Made by a program: the position numbers and the translations under genes | The notes under the pieces: generated by a model | The model's input: only the letters and a program-made list of their open reading frames with translations | What the model was told of the DNA's origin: nothing | Database searches by the model: none | Origin: Linyphia triangularis | Taxonomy: Eukaryota; Arthropoda; Arachnida; Araneae; Linyphiidae | Assembly: GCA_963978545.1 (NCBI GenBank) | Contig: OZ021726.1 | Coordinates: 55,101,959-55,165,958, forward strand | Direction of reading: 5' to 3' | Length of the DNA stretch: 64,000 nucleotides | Shown: positions 1 through 12,600 of the stretch, piece by piece | Layout: each line of letters opens with the position of its first letter | How positions within the stretch are numbered: position 1 is the stretch's first letter

Positions 1-596
1 AAATCTAAATTTATGATAAAGCCTGATATTTATCAAATTTAACAAGGATTAATAACACATTAAAATTGTGTGCTAGTCATGTATTGGGCTTATATTATCG
101 GCAAAAATATTAAACCATTTATAAATAGTGTTGGAGAAAATCATATGCAATCCACGTCAACAAAATTGCTAGATGAATTAATGTAATGGGCTCAAAATAG
201 TAAAAGAAGCATTATGTAAATATTTGAAGCAAATTAATTGATGAAGAAATTCATAATCAGTGGAATGGGTACAATGTGATTATTATGAGTTATTGGCCTA
301 GTGATATCGTTGAATTTCCTCTTGAAGCACTAATAGTTTTCTGCAAAATCACAATTACTAATTTGTATTCAGCTCAAATTTCTTTAAAATTCATACAATA
401 CCCCTTTTGACATTGCCTATATATAAGCGTAAGTTTCATTAAAGTTTTGATAAAATCATCACTACTTTTAATTACTTTGACCAGGGTACTTCTGTTCTTT
501 GAAATCCATTGGCAATGAGTTCATCAATTTTATTTTTCATCAAATATTTACATAATGCTTCTTTTACTATCTTGATTCCATCGGGGCACTCATTAC

Positions 597-1960
597 ATCT
601 CTATATATATAAGGCAAAGCCCTCACTCACTGATTCACTCACTCACTCACTGACTCACTCATCACTAATTCTCCCACTTCCCACATAGTCACAACTCTGA
701 AAATCGGCACAAATATCAACAATGGTAAAAATAGAAAAAGTAAACTATTCCGATCTCGATTAACCCACTTTAAGGGGTCGAAAAAGGGTTAAACGTTCCA
801 AACGGGGGACATTCGAATATCCCACTTCCCACATAGTCACAACTCTGAAAATCGGCACAAATATCAACAATGGTAAAAATAGAAAAAGTAAACTATTCCG
901 ATCTCGATTAACCCACTTTAAGGGGTCGAAAAGGGGTTAAACGTTCCAAACGGGGGACATTCGAATATCCCACTTCCCACATAGTCACAACTCTGAAAAT
1001 CGGCACAAATATCAACAATGGTAAAAATAGAAAAAGTAAACTATTCCGATCTCGATTAACCCACTTTAAGGGGTCGAAAAGGGGTTAAACGTTCCAAACG
1101 GGGGACATTCGAAAATCCTACTTCCCACATAGTCACAACTCTGAAAATCGGCACAAATATCAACAATGGTAAACATAGAAAAAGTAAGCTATTCCGATCT
1201 CGATTAACCCACTTTAAGAGGTCAAAAAGGGGTTAAACGTTCCAAACGAGCGATATATTCGAATGTCCTACTTCTCATATTTTCACAATTCTGAAAACTG
1301 GTGTGAATATCAATAAAGACAAACGCAGAAAAAGTAAACTATTCCGATCTCCGGTGGATCAAGGGGTGGAAAAGGGGTTAAACGTTCCAAACGAGGAATA
1401 TTCGAATGTACCACTTCCCAAAATGTCACAACTCGGAAATTTGGTACAAATGTCAAAAAAGGTTAAACATAGAAAAAGTAAGCTATTCTGTTCTCGATTA
1501 ACCAACTTTAAGGGGTCGAAAAGGGGTTAAATGTTCCAAACGAGGGATATCCGAATGTTCCTCTTCCAATGTAGTCATTTTTCTGATATTTTTTTGCAAA
1601 TGTTAAAAAAATAAGTCATTCCAATAACGATTAACGAATTTTTAAGGGATGAAAAGACGACGCAACATTGAAACTATACGAGGATTAACTTAATGTCTAA
1701 TTAACTTAATTCCAATACAGCTACTACTTTGAAATTTAGAACTAAGAGCAAACATAAACACAATAAACTATTCCAGTTTACAATTCACAATTATAAATTT
1801 CGTTTAAAATGTCAACAAAGGAAAGTTCCTATTTTGATAAATCAATTTGTCGGGATCGAAAAGGGAGCAAACGTCTGAAGTGTAGAATACATGAATGTCT
1901 TTTGATCGCTAAAATGCTAATGGTAAAATTTCGTAGCGCAGCACGGGTATTCAGCTAGTT
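597..1960 (+). mobile_element. Helitron-like element containing a tandem array
   Basis: The left end reads TCTCTATATATATAAGGC followed by a CACT-rich stretch. The right end contains AGCACGGGTATTCAGCTAGT at about 1939-1958. Short TCTATATATA starts and CTAGT ends, with no inverted repeats or target-site duplication, are what I associate with non-autonomous Helitron/Helentron-type elements. The same left end recurs at 22,834-22,920. Most of the body is a ~148-bp tandem array. No helicase coding was seen, so it is non-autonomous. Assignment to Helitrons rests on end similarity alone. Confidence 0.5.
673..1640. repeat. ~148-bp tandem repeat, about six to seven copies
   Basis: Units begin with CCCACTTCCCACATAGTCAC or a variant at about 673, 821, 969, 1117, 1267, 1410 and 1560. 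Spacing is 148, 148, 148, 150, 143 and 150 bp. Each unit contains GAAAAAGTAAACTATTCCGA and AAAAGGGGTTAAACGTTCC. The first three units are almost identical and divergence rises to the right, which suggests recent expansion at the left side. A short open frame at 1303-1530 is a by-product of the array and not a gene. Confidence 0.92.
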
Positions 1961-3052
1961 AATTCATATAGCAATTTTGTGAAGGTGAATTACATATAAT
2001 TCGGCACACAAATTGTCAATTGATGTCTTCAAAAAATTAATTTTCAAAAAGATTAAAATATGACTTTTTAAGATTTTCAAAAAAATATTTTTTTATGTTT
2101 TATCAAAAAAAATAGTTTGACAATTCTATTCATGTTTGGCATCATATTAAAGCTTCTTGTATCTAGAAGAGAATGACAAAATTTTTAAGTCTTTAACTAC
2201 AAAAGTTTGAAGGTATCAAAACATCGCACAATTTGTTCATTTTTACCGTTTTCAAAGGTCATTATCTCAAAAACTAAAACTTCAAAAGTACGAAATTTTA
2301 CAGTTTTTTTTTAACTTTAGAAATACTACTACCACTGATGCAAATATTATTACTTTATGAGTTGTCAAGGTTCAGACCATTGGTTGATTTAATATGGAAT
2401 GACCCCAGTGTAAGTCCCAGAAGCAGAATTATATATAATGTTCTGCAACGGGACTTTTGACAGTTACAAATGTTCTGCAGACATTTTTTCAAAATTTCCA
2501 TTATGACATAAAAGAAAAAACCCATAAAATTAATACTACACATTTATTGCAAAATGACAATGACGAAAAAAATTATTTTTCAAACCAAGGCATACATTCA
2601 AAATTTGTAACTTTATCAATAACTTTCAGCAAGAAAAGCGCTCCAGAACGGGAAACGGACACGTGATTGATCCCCCTATGAACGAGGGGAGTTTTTTTAT
2701 AAGAAACCGAAGCTCGGGGAAATGTTGTTCCGAGAAAATTGAGGGGAGGGGAAGGCTGGACAATAAAGTCATTTTGTTCTGCAGAACATGTCATCCCTTA
2801 GGTGAAATTCTTTTTCTCACTCACGAGCATTTGTTCCAAACTTAAAATTGTTCTGCAAGGACTGATTGTTCTGCGACGTACGTCGCAGTTTTAGGCACTT
2901 TCTACTTTCGAGGTGTAAGTTTACACATATATAATAAGAAAAATAGTGTTTTAAAGTTTTTAAAACCTCTAAACGCTTATTCCAAAACAAAAATATACAA
3001 TACTTTTTATTTCTCAGTTACAATTAGTCGAGTAGTTATGTACTGTATGAGG
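1961..3052. other. Gene-free AT-rich stretch with an 18-bp palindrome
   Basis: No exon or transposase similarity was recognised. The stretch holds a perfect 18-bp palindrome, CTGCGACGTACGTCGCAG, at 2871-2888, and several scattered TTCTGCA words between 2430 and 2870. Short open frames here have no recognisable homology. Confidence 0.5.
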
Positions 3053-5938
3053 CAGTGGCGGCTGGTGCAGGGGGGGCCTGGGCCCCCTCACTTTTTTGGA
3101 CCCTGGCCCCACTTACATATATGCTTGTTAATATTGTTTTGTTGTGGGATTTTTTTTAATATTTAAAAAAAAAAAAAGCTTTAAACTTATTTATTCTGTC
3201 ATTAGACATTAACTATTGTGAAGGGAGCTCTTGCAATAAACACGAAAAAATATTAATCAATCACAATCATTACTACAAAAAAGCGACCCTTCTCTTAAAG
3301 ACTAAAAGATGCTAGTTTTCCTGGGGACAAAATGACCCTTTCTTCGGACGACCTTGAATTTGAAACCGATAGGGCATATAAGATTGCAACTTTCACGTGA
3401 CATCCTGTTTTGCCAAAGCATAAATACAAAATTTCTAAAACATCCCTGATAACTCTGCTCTGGGGTAGACATCTCTGTAAAGGAATGTCCATTTTTTGTA
3501 GAGACGGCGATTGCACGTTGGTCCTCTAGTATGACGGTGCGAAAAAAGTGGCTACAATAAATATCCATTGCATTCATTTTCGCACTTTGTTTTTCAAAAT
3601 GTAAGAGTAAGATTTTCTCTGCAAATTGTTTTTATTTAGAAATTTAATTTTTTCCCGAAAAATGTTTGAGTATTTAAATGTCGTCCATATGATCGGAAGA
3701 AGTGATTTGTCTCACATTAATATTTGATATCCTATTAAACTATTAACGTAACTTACAATCCGATGCCATCAATGGAAGAATTTCTATACAGAGAATAAAA
3801 AATGTTCTTCTCTAAATAAGTGGCTCCACTAGAACTAAGCCATCGTATAATGCTATGTTAAAGTTAAAAGATAAACGTCACAGTTACAGAATTTTCAAAA
3901 CTCCCCTCTCCCTCTCTCCCAAATGATATGTAAAATGTAGATAAAGCAAACCTAGTTACTGTTACCAGAAAAAAAATTCATGAGCGTTTAGTAAAGAATC
4001 TGAGTCATGAACCTACACCCTTTAAAAAGCAAAATGATACAAGCAATTTGAAATTGTCAAATAAAGTTTGGCCATTCTTAAAATTGAAGAAACAATGTTT
4101 ATTCTTAACTCAGGTAGGATCCAATTCTCAAAATAAATTCTGAATTAAATAAAATATTAAAATTTGAAGCGAGTTCCATGTTTGCTCAACTTCTTTTCAA
4201 AATATCAAGAATCATGGTAAAATACCTATTTTCAACTATCGCTATGTCAAAACTCATTAACCAGAGGCAATATATTCAATTCGCATGTGAAATGTCGTCG
4301 AATCGAGCCCCATCGGATGTTTTGCAGGTTGGTTTCAATGTAAGTAGACATCTCAAATTTGAGATGCATATGCAATGCATTTTTCAAATAATTATTCATC
4401 CTCAAATCAAGTAATTATTCATTTTTTCATGAATTTAAATTAAAACTGTTGAACTGGTCAATATAACAATACCTTTGACTTTGGTTGCAAATTTATAAAT
4501 ATTGCCCATTCTAAGTTAATGGCATTTTTCATTAGTTCTAATGTTAAGCCCAAATTATTTTGCATGAATTGATTCATAAAATATCATTGACTTGAATATT
4601 AGGAGCAATACCGATGTCTTCAAAAGGATTTATTTAAATTATTTTAAAACATTATAAAATTATTTACTTAAGTATTTACTCTAAAGTTACGAAAAGTGAA
4701 ATTGTTGCTGTCGGCATTTTTTTTTCTTCTTGTTTCTTTTTTCTATGATTCATGTAATATTTGATGAAAAATTTTCCCCTGTGATTTCTACAGAATTTTT
4801 AACCATGGTTTTGACTTTATTTTTTTATAACTCTTCCCTAACTCTTTGTTTTCTTTTTCTTAAATACAGAATAGAAATTGAGTGACATCGGTTTTCATAC
4901 TTTAACTTATTTTTTTGTGATTAGTATTTTAATTTATTATTATGTCAAACAAAATAAAAAAGCTTTTGCTTCCTACACTCTTGGTATCTAATCCAGCCAC
5001 CTGTATTGTACATAAAATGTTTTATAGTGTTGAAAATATTGGTAACTTTTCTTATATTAAAAAAGTTTTATCTTCAAAGCTGTTTAGCTTTTGTACTTCG
5101 TCCAATCGACATGAGTTCATTTTAATGTGTTCTCTATTCTTAATTTAATAAAATTATTAATTATAACATGCTTTTCATTATATGATTAGGATTAACTATT
5201 TATATTTAACGGGGAGAGGGGGTGAGCAAAAAGGTAAACTTTAACACTTTTTTTTTTTTTTTTTTAAATCTTACAGTGAGTCCCGATAATATTGTACTTA
5301 TAGCTGTTCCTAATCACTGACCACTGGTCATTGAGATAGCATCCAGCTGTTGGTAGGCTTCCCGGAAGACCAGAAGATCCTTAAAATAATCTTCATAAAT
5401 AAAAAATTTAAACCCTCAAACGCATAGACAGTGGCAAGAAGGTGCAGATCGCATACAAAAGGGTGCAAAGCGGCTAAAGCTTCAAACCAGGAATTTTCAA
5501 CCTTGAATGAGTATCGGATTTCTTACGGAACAATTTATAAATAGATATGCCGTAATTTTACGTTCAATTGAATAATTTGAGGCCAGTACTTTACTTTTTT
5601 GCCTAGGAATTCTTCGCTTCATTTTTAATTTTCAAAAGCAAAAGGTGCAAGTACAATCATTTTACCCTTCCTGACGTCGCCCATTCTCAAACGAAACGTC
5701 GCGTCGTTTTTGTAATGTAATAATAATTCCTTTTATTGAAATATTTACTTTATCAGATATCAGTATGCTTTGATAATTTAACTGTTTAATATTGTTGTCT
5801 TTTCCCATATATATTTAAGTAACATTTACAAAATTACATGAAATTCATGTGTCTTGATATTTGCATGTTTCTTTCCCCCCATGACATGCAATTGTTAATT
5901 TGGGCCCCCTCACTTTTAATACCCACGAGCCACCACTG
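3053..5938. mobile_element. hAT-like DNA transposon remnant with 8-bp TSD
   Basis: The left terminus is CAGTGGCGGCTGGTG and the right terminus, read inward, is CAGTGGTGGCTCGTG (13 of 15 identical). The flanking octamers are GTATGAGG (3045-3052) and GTATCAGG (5939-5946), one mismatch. CAGTG ends with an 8-bp duplication are typical of the hAT superfamily. Both ends also carry GGGCCCCCTCACTTTT-like subterminal sequence in the same orientation. A weak open frame on the minus strand (3302-3577) could be a coding relic, but I do not recognise it as transposase. The ~2.9-kb body is AT-rich and appears dead. Confidence 0.8.
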
Positions 5939-6566
5939 GTATCAGGTAGGCATACAAGGACTTACAAGCATTAAAAAAAAATAATATTCTTTGCATACTT
6001 TTCATTAACTAAGAAATGAGCAAATAAAACTTTTATGCAATTGGAATATTGTCAAGGTCAGGGTTCATACTCATTTTGAGAACAAAAATTCCTGGAGTTT
6101 TCCATCGCGGGCTTAATTATTTTTAGCGACATAAATATAGTAAAACCTTGATTAGAGAAATTCTTTCGATAACTCGAAAAAGGTCTTTTTTTCTTTAGGA
6201 ATAACTTTCTTCAAGTCTGTTATCAAATAATCTGTAATTTTAACTCCTAGAGTTAGGATTAAAAAAAATAGCACAGAAGAGTAGGATTTTTTCCAGAGTA
6301 AGAACAAGTTTTAGAGAAGATTTTTCTCTTTTCCTTGAGGTTTTAGGGGATATGTTTATCTTTTCCCTGAGATTTTAAGGCTGATTTATTTTCCCTGAGT
6401 TTTCCAGGTTTTCCCTAAGTTGTATAAACCCTGAAGGTAATTTTAAATTTTACTGGGTGTAAAAAATATACAAAAAGAAACTTGTGAGAATTATTTACTT
6501 AAAAACATGATTGTGTTCCTCTTATATTACAATAACTTATTCTCTATATTACAATAACTTATTTAA

Positions 6567-6619
6567 CTTATGCCTTAATAAATAAGTTATTTATAGTAAC
6601 TTATTTATTAAGGCATAAG
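6567..6619. repeat. Perfect 23-bp inverted repeat with 7-nt loop
   Basis: Arms 6567-6589 and 6597-6619 are exact reverse complements separated by TTTATAG. The structure lies 51 bp inside the TECR intron that follows the exon ending at 6671 on the minus strand. No flanking duplication was recognised. Confidence 0.9.
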
Positions 6620-6670
6620 AAATAAGTATGGAATATTCTATGCAATGTTTTCAATTTTGTTCTATATTAC

Positions 6671-9600
6671 CTGGCAGACACTGAGTCATTACGGAAAATC
6701 CGATCCATGACAACGCTTCATAGGTGTAGTTAGGACAAGAAACTAAACCAAACAGCAAAGTCAATGGGTTTCTGGTTGCTACTGGAATTCTCCTTTCAGT
6801 AGTTCCTAGATAATAAAAAGAAGAATTGTTATTTAAACATGCAAATAATTTTCACACATTTATATTTTTTCTTTTTTCATAAATGTAGACAAGATACAAT
6901 CTTCTGAGATAGATGGGCAGTTCATTTTAGCAACTAATCTTTAGTGCATAACAACTAGATAGGAAATCAAACTTGGTAAATCAGTCTTTTAACAGTTAAG
7001 CTTGAACCTACTAGTTAACTTATTTATCAGACAATCATTTACGATACGATGATTACACAGGTTAAAGTTAATTTTTTAATGTAATTCATACATGGATAAA
7101 CTGAACACTTAACTAGAAACTATTCATAGTTTTCAACAATCCTATCACTTTGCTTGAAAAAAATTTAATTGAAGTTTTGGAATTATTAACTTCTCAGCAT
7201 TAATTCAGATGTTGTGTTGATGAAATTTTAGCCACATCAAATATTTTTGAAAAATTCACTATCAATACCTTTCATGTAGTAACAATTATGTTTTCATATT
7301 GCAATTTACATTATTGTTGCGATCGAGTATTTGTACATAACGTAAAAGTAAGGTAAATTCTATTTCAGTTCTGCAATCACTTTTAATTATAGCTTATGAA
7401 TAATGGAAATATTTTAATAGTATCGAAAATAGAAGCTTTAACATAGTGGCAACAATTAGGTTTATTTGGACATTTCTAGAATTTTGTAGAATGTTGCCAA
7501 CCTATAAAAGACACGTCAATTCTGTGAGAAGAATAAAAGAATTTATTTTTGTAATCCAGTGTCAGAATTCCTTCAAGAGAAAAATTCTTAATAATTGGTG
7601 TCAGAAGTGAGATCTCACCATTTTGAATCTGCATGCGAGAGGAATGATGGAGATGCTATTGAATCAAATGATTGAAAAAGTAATACACAAATGTAATGCT
7701 ACCACTGCTGTAAATCAAGAATTCGAGAATCTGTATGTTGACATTGAATCTGAAACCTAGGCCATCAACCAAGAATCTATGTCTGCTATGGTTATTGAAT
7801 TTAAAGACAAAAGTAAGAGCATTCTGTCCAATCCTGAGATTCTATGTGCACTACAGAGTCCTTCAGTTGAAGCTGAGTGCAAGTTTCAAGGAGAGGTTGC
7901 AGTAATCGCACGAAACCATTGACTTTGTTTCGACTTGCAATGGACAATTAAAATTAAGACCAGCTACAGATGTAGAGAAGATAGTGGTGAATCACAGAAT
8001 GGGAATGACAACCTTGGCTGTGCCAACCTCACGCAGGAAATATTAATAACGATTTGAAAAGAAAGATAAAAGAAATCCCAATGGATCGCGATTAATCCAA
8101 TATTAGAAAAAAAGTTTAATTGATTAATCATTAAAAAATCTGATGCAAAAGTTCCCCGCTATTTATGTTTTACCTTTAACAATAAATCCACACAGCTATT
8201 TGGATAGTAAAATAGTCAAGTCAAAACCTTCCATGGCTCCACGTAATATAATTGATGTTATTTCATAGAATCACTGAGTCATTCCTACTGCTCCACAAGA
8301 TCTCTCGAGTTCAGCAAAAAAGGTTCTCAACGACAGCTGTATGGGAGTTTTCCTTATCGTTGGATAACGCTACCTCTTGCAAATGCAGCGAGCAGTCCTT
8401 TAGTGCCGGGAAAGACAATGAAAATTTTTTGCTGGCTAGATCCTACATTATTGTATTCTACCAACTCAAATATCGGCTTTGTACCAGGTTTAACTTGTAC
8501 AGATAAGACTTGTGTCAAACTTTCACACTTTGGAATTAGTTTAAAAGCTATCTATACCTTTGACATAAAGATCCTCTATGAAATAACAGACTGTATCGCA
8601 TAGTATGAGGAGCCAGGGAAGGTTCGACTAGAATATTTCACTATCTAAACAGCGATATGGATCCATTGTTAAAGGCAAAAAAATAAATAGTGGGGAACTT
8701 TCGCATCACACAGTTTTTTAATTATTAATTAAACTCTTTTTCTTTCATTTGATTTATTATGTCGAAAACCTTTCAAAAATATTTTTCTTTCCATTTTGAC
8801 ATTTGGTTTTCAATATTTTAACAAAAATGCTTAAAAAAAGCCTACTTTTAGGGACCATATAATAGATTACATTTGATATTAATTGAAGTTTGAAATAAAA
8901 AAATGTTTCAATTTTTAGTTTTTTTATCTTTTCAAACTGGCTATATCCATTGAAAATTTACATAGATGTGACTGGTTACAATGGATAACATTAAAGTACA
9001 TATCTGATATGAATTAAAATATAATTTTGGTAATCAAATTAAAGATCAGGTAGACCCTAATTTCAATGATTGACACAGCTGTGATAATGGTGTGCAAGTT
9101 GCCTTATTCAATTTCTTATAATTTTGTAAGATGTACGTATATTACTTTTTTTTAATAAATGGGTAGAAGTCAATGTATATATTTTGCAAAACTGTACTAT
9201 ACAACTTGTAACAAAACTACAAAGCAAATATCTGTAGCAATTAAAAATTTGGCTGTGGTTCAGACAGAAAATGTCTTTGTAAAAATTATCAGCTTAGTCC
9301 AAAAGAAGAATTATATTATATATAATTATTATTTATACTTAAGAAAGATTTCTTAAAAGTTAATAAATACTTAAGCTAGTTGTACATACCTGGAGGGCGC
9401 AAGTCTCTAAGCGCAAGATGAATGCTTAAATTTCCGATTTCAGCAATCTGCAAAATATTTCTAGGCTTAAAATATAGGATAAAAATTAACCTGAAACCCA
9501 ATAATTGTCAAACACATATGTACTTACAAGGAAAGTTGCAAGACCTGCATAGATTTGAGCATTTCCATAAGCTGCAATGAAAAATGTTTTGCTCATATGT

Positions 9601-12600
9601 TATAAAGTATAATTGTATCATTATTACTAAAAGTTTTAACTTCTATAAATACTTTGGTCTTATCACCTAATCTTTAGTATTATCACCTACCAGCTTATTT
9701 GCAAAGAACTGTCATGTCCATACAGAGTTCGTCAAAATGCGTGAAATTAGCGTGAACACGCATTGAAAATCCATTTCACCCCACAGAATAAACAGCATCC
9801 ATGAATTCACGCATCGGCACAACATGGTTAAATTTTTATTAAATTATCCTCCCTTTTATAAAATCAGAGATCATACTAGCTATTTTTCGAAGGGTGACGC
9901 CACCTCTACCTTTTTCTTTGAAAATAGCATTATTTTTGGAAAAAAAAGTGAAATTTTCATTTATTTTCCAATGATAGTTTACAAGGTGTCGCCAGCATTT
10001 GCCCGATAGTTTTCGCGGGACAACAGACAGCAAAGTGTTAATAGTTTAAGGTTTATAACCATCAAGTGTTTTTAGTAGGCATTAAAAAAGCATATTTCCG
10101 CTCCGATAGCAAAATCGTGATTGTGCATTACTGTTATTGTTGTAGTCAATAATTTTGTCAAAAAACTTATTTAGCTTTAGTTTTAAAAAAGTTAGTTTAA
10201 AAAATACCTCTTAAAATTTAGAGAGGGGGTGAAAATACCCTTTCGAAATATTAAACTGGCAAACACTGTCCATAGTACAGTCTGAAATAATTTACGGGGA
10301 CATTTTTCCTATTTGCGTTTTTAACCAAAGCCAAACAATGTTGGCAAGATAAATTTCCAACAAATTATCTTCACACAAAAAAGATGCATTTTATAGTGAT
10401 ATGGATAATCCTACGTGTAATTCAATAAATTAATGAAATCGGTTATTTTATTCAAAATAAAGATAATTTGACAAGGTTATAGATTTAAGATTAGAAAATA
10501 GTTAAGAATACTTAGTTTCTAGTTTTTATTTATTCATATTTTTTTATAAGAAATGACAACTATTTTGTAAATAAGGTTCTGTTATTTAGAAATAAGTATC
10601 AACATCCTTACGAAAGTTGATTAGCAAGAGAATTCAATATATCTTGTCATTATTAAGAATGATACAGCAATAAACACAAATAAGAAAATATTCATCTTTT
10701 ACAGAAATTTTGGCTTTCTATTTTCCTCTCACTATTTACAACCTTGAAGTAAAAAAAAAACATAGACCTTGTTTATCATTTTCAATATTATACATTGCTC
10801 GGAAAAAGTATAACACATTCAGTCTTGCTAAAGTTTAAAGCAATATATCTTAAAACATACCAGGAGGTGTGTAAAGTGGGTGATTTACATAATATCCAAT
10901 ATAGAGACCAAACAACCAATAGTATGAGCAATTCTGAAATAAAACAACAAAATGCAATGAATTTTATTTGAAAGCTACATTGCATTGAATTAAACTATAG
11001 AATAAATATACAGAACATTGATCCTACACATTTCAAAAATTAAATTTTCCAACTTTTGAAGATCTAAAAATTTAATATTTACGCATGTATCCGTTCAGCA
11101 GATTCAAATTTAGTTTAAGTAAGATTTAAAAAATATGGGGGACAGATTTTACAGCCTTTTGTAGATCATGTATTAATGTAAAAGAAAAATACATGGAAAT
11201 TAAAAATTTAAATATATATAACAGGGTTCCCATTCAAATCACAGAATGAAAATCAATAACTTTTCAAAGACTTTTAAGCACCTAAATAATGTTTTTAAGG
11301 ACTGTTGAAAATTTGTTTTCAGGCATCATGTCTGTTTTTAATCAAATATATTCTACCAAAAAAGTTACAAGTTGGTGAATGCATAATACAAATATGTCGG
11401 TGCGGATAATTAGCAGTCATTCAGGAATAGCAAGTCCAAGTTGTATTTTTATAACTTTTGCATTTGGACACACAACATCGGCAAAAATTAAGGACTTTCA
11501 AGGACCTCTAAGCATTTTCAAGGACTTTTAAGCACCTCTAAGCATTTTAAAGCACTTTCAAGGCTAGGAAAATAAGTTCAAAAATTTTAAGCACTTTTAA
11601 TGACTTTCAATGACCGTGGGAACCCTGTATAATCAAATGAGGCATCTTGTATTTTTTTAAATAACTGAACGAAAAAGTAAAGCAGAATGTGGTTTTACTT
11701 CTTAAGTGATGCAACACTCATACAATTTAGAACTTAAAAATTGTAAGATACTTACCATTATAATTATTCCTAATACAGAGGCAAAACAATCAGTAATCTT
11801 ATCAAAGTTTAATAAACAAAATAAAAACTTATTAAAAAACATTAGATGTTTATTGTGTAATTTAATAATTTTAAAATATCTGGTTACTAAACAGAATACT
11901 ATAAAATACATTTTCAAAATGAATTCTAAAACTAAAAATTTTAAACATACCTTAAATAGATTTTGAAACGGCATAGTGGCATGAGAAAAACGATGAATAA
12001 AGAGGGTTTCCAATAAACGCTTAGCATAGTGGATAGTCCAACAAATCACTGCAATGCTAAAAAGTATAAAAAAATTATTAAGTTGTCACAGTAAATTTGA
12101 ACCTGTAAAAACAGTCATACTTCAATCCAATATTAAAGACAAAAGCAATAAATTATTTAACATAATAAATGTAAAACTTTTAAGATTCGATTTATCTTAG
12201 AATTACGAAACATGCTTAAATTTTTTTTAATTACTACTTAAATTTTTTATTTGAAAAGCAAAACCTTTGGAATTACTTTCTTTACTATCAACTTTTCAAC
12301 ATCTTGTACTTTTAAAAAATTTCTATTTAAAAAATGCATTTTTTTATACTTAGGTTATAATGAATTTGTGCAAGTTTTTTTTCTTTTTTTTTCTGCATAC
12401 ATTAGATTTAAAAACTTAAAATTTAAGTAGTTATACAGATGAAAGAAAACAGAGTAGGAGACATATCTGTTAAAGAAACAGAAAAGACCTATTATGCAAG
12501 TATTTTAATACTTCACATTTAGTACACAATTGCGTCTTTTTTTTACAGTTTATAGAAAAGAATTTATAATTAAAATTGCCTTTTTATTCTATTGCTATTA

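Noticed and set aside
1303..1530. 75-codon open frame
   Set aside because: It lies wholly inside the 148-bp tandem array and is an accident of a stop-free repeat.
673..1640. CRISPR-like array
   Set aside because: The repeats are contiguous 148-bp units without unique spacers, in a eukaryotic sequence.
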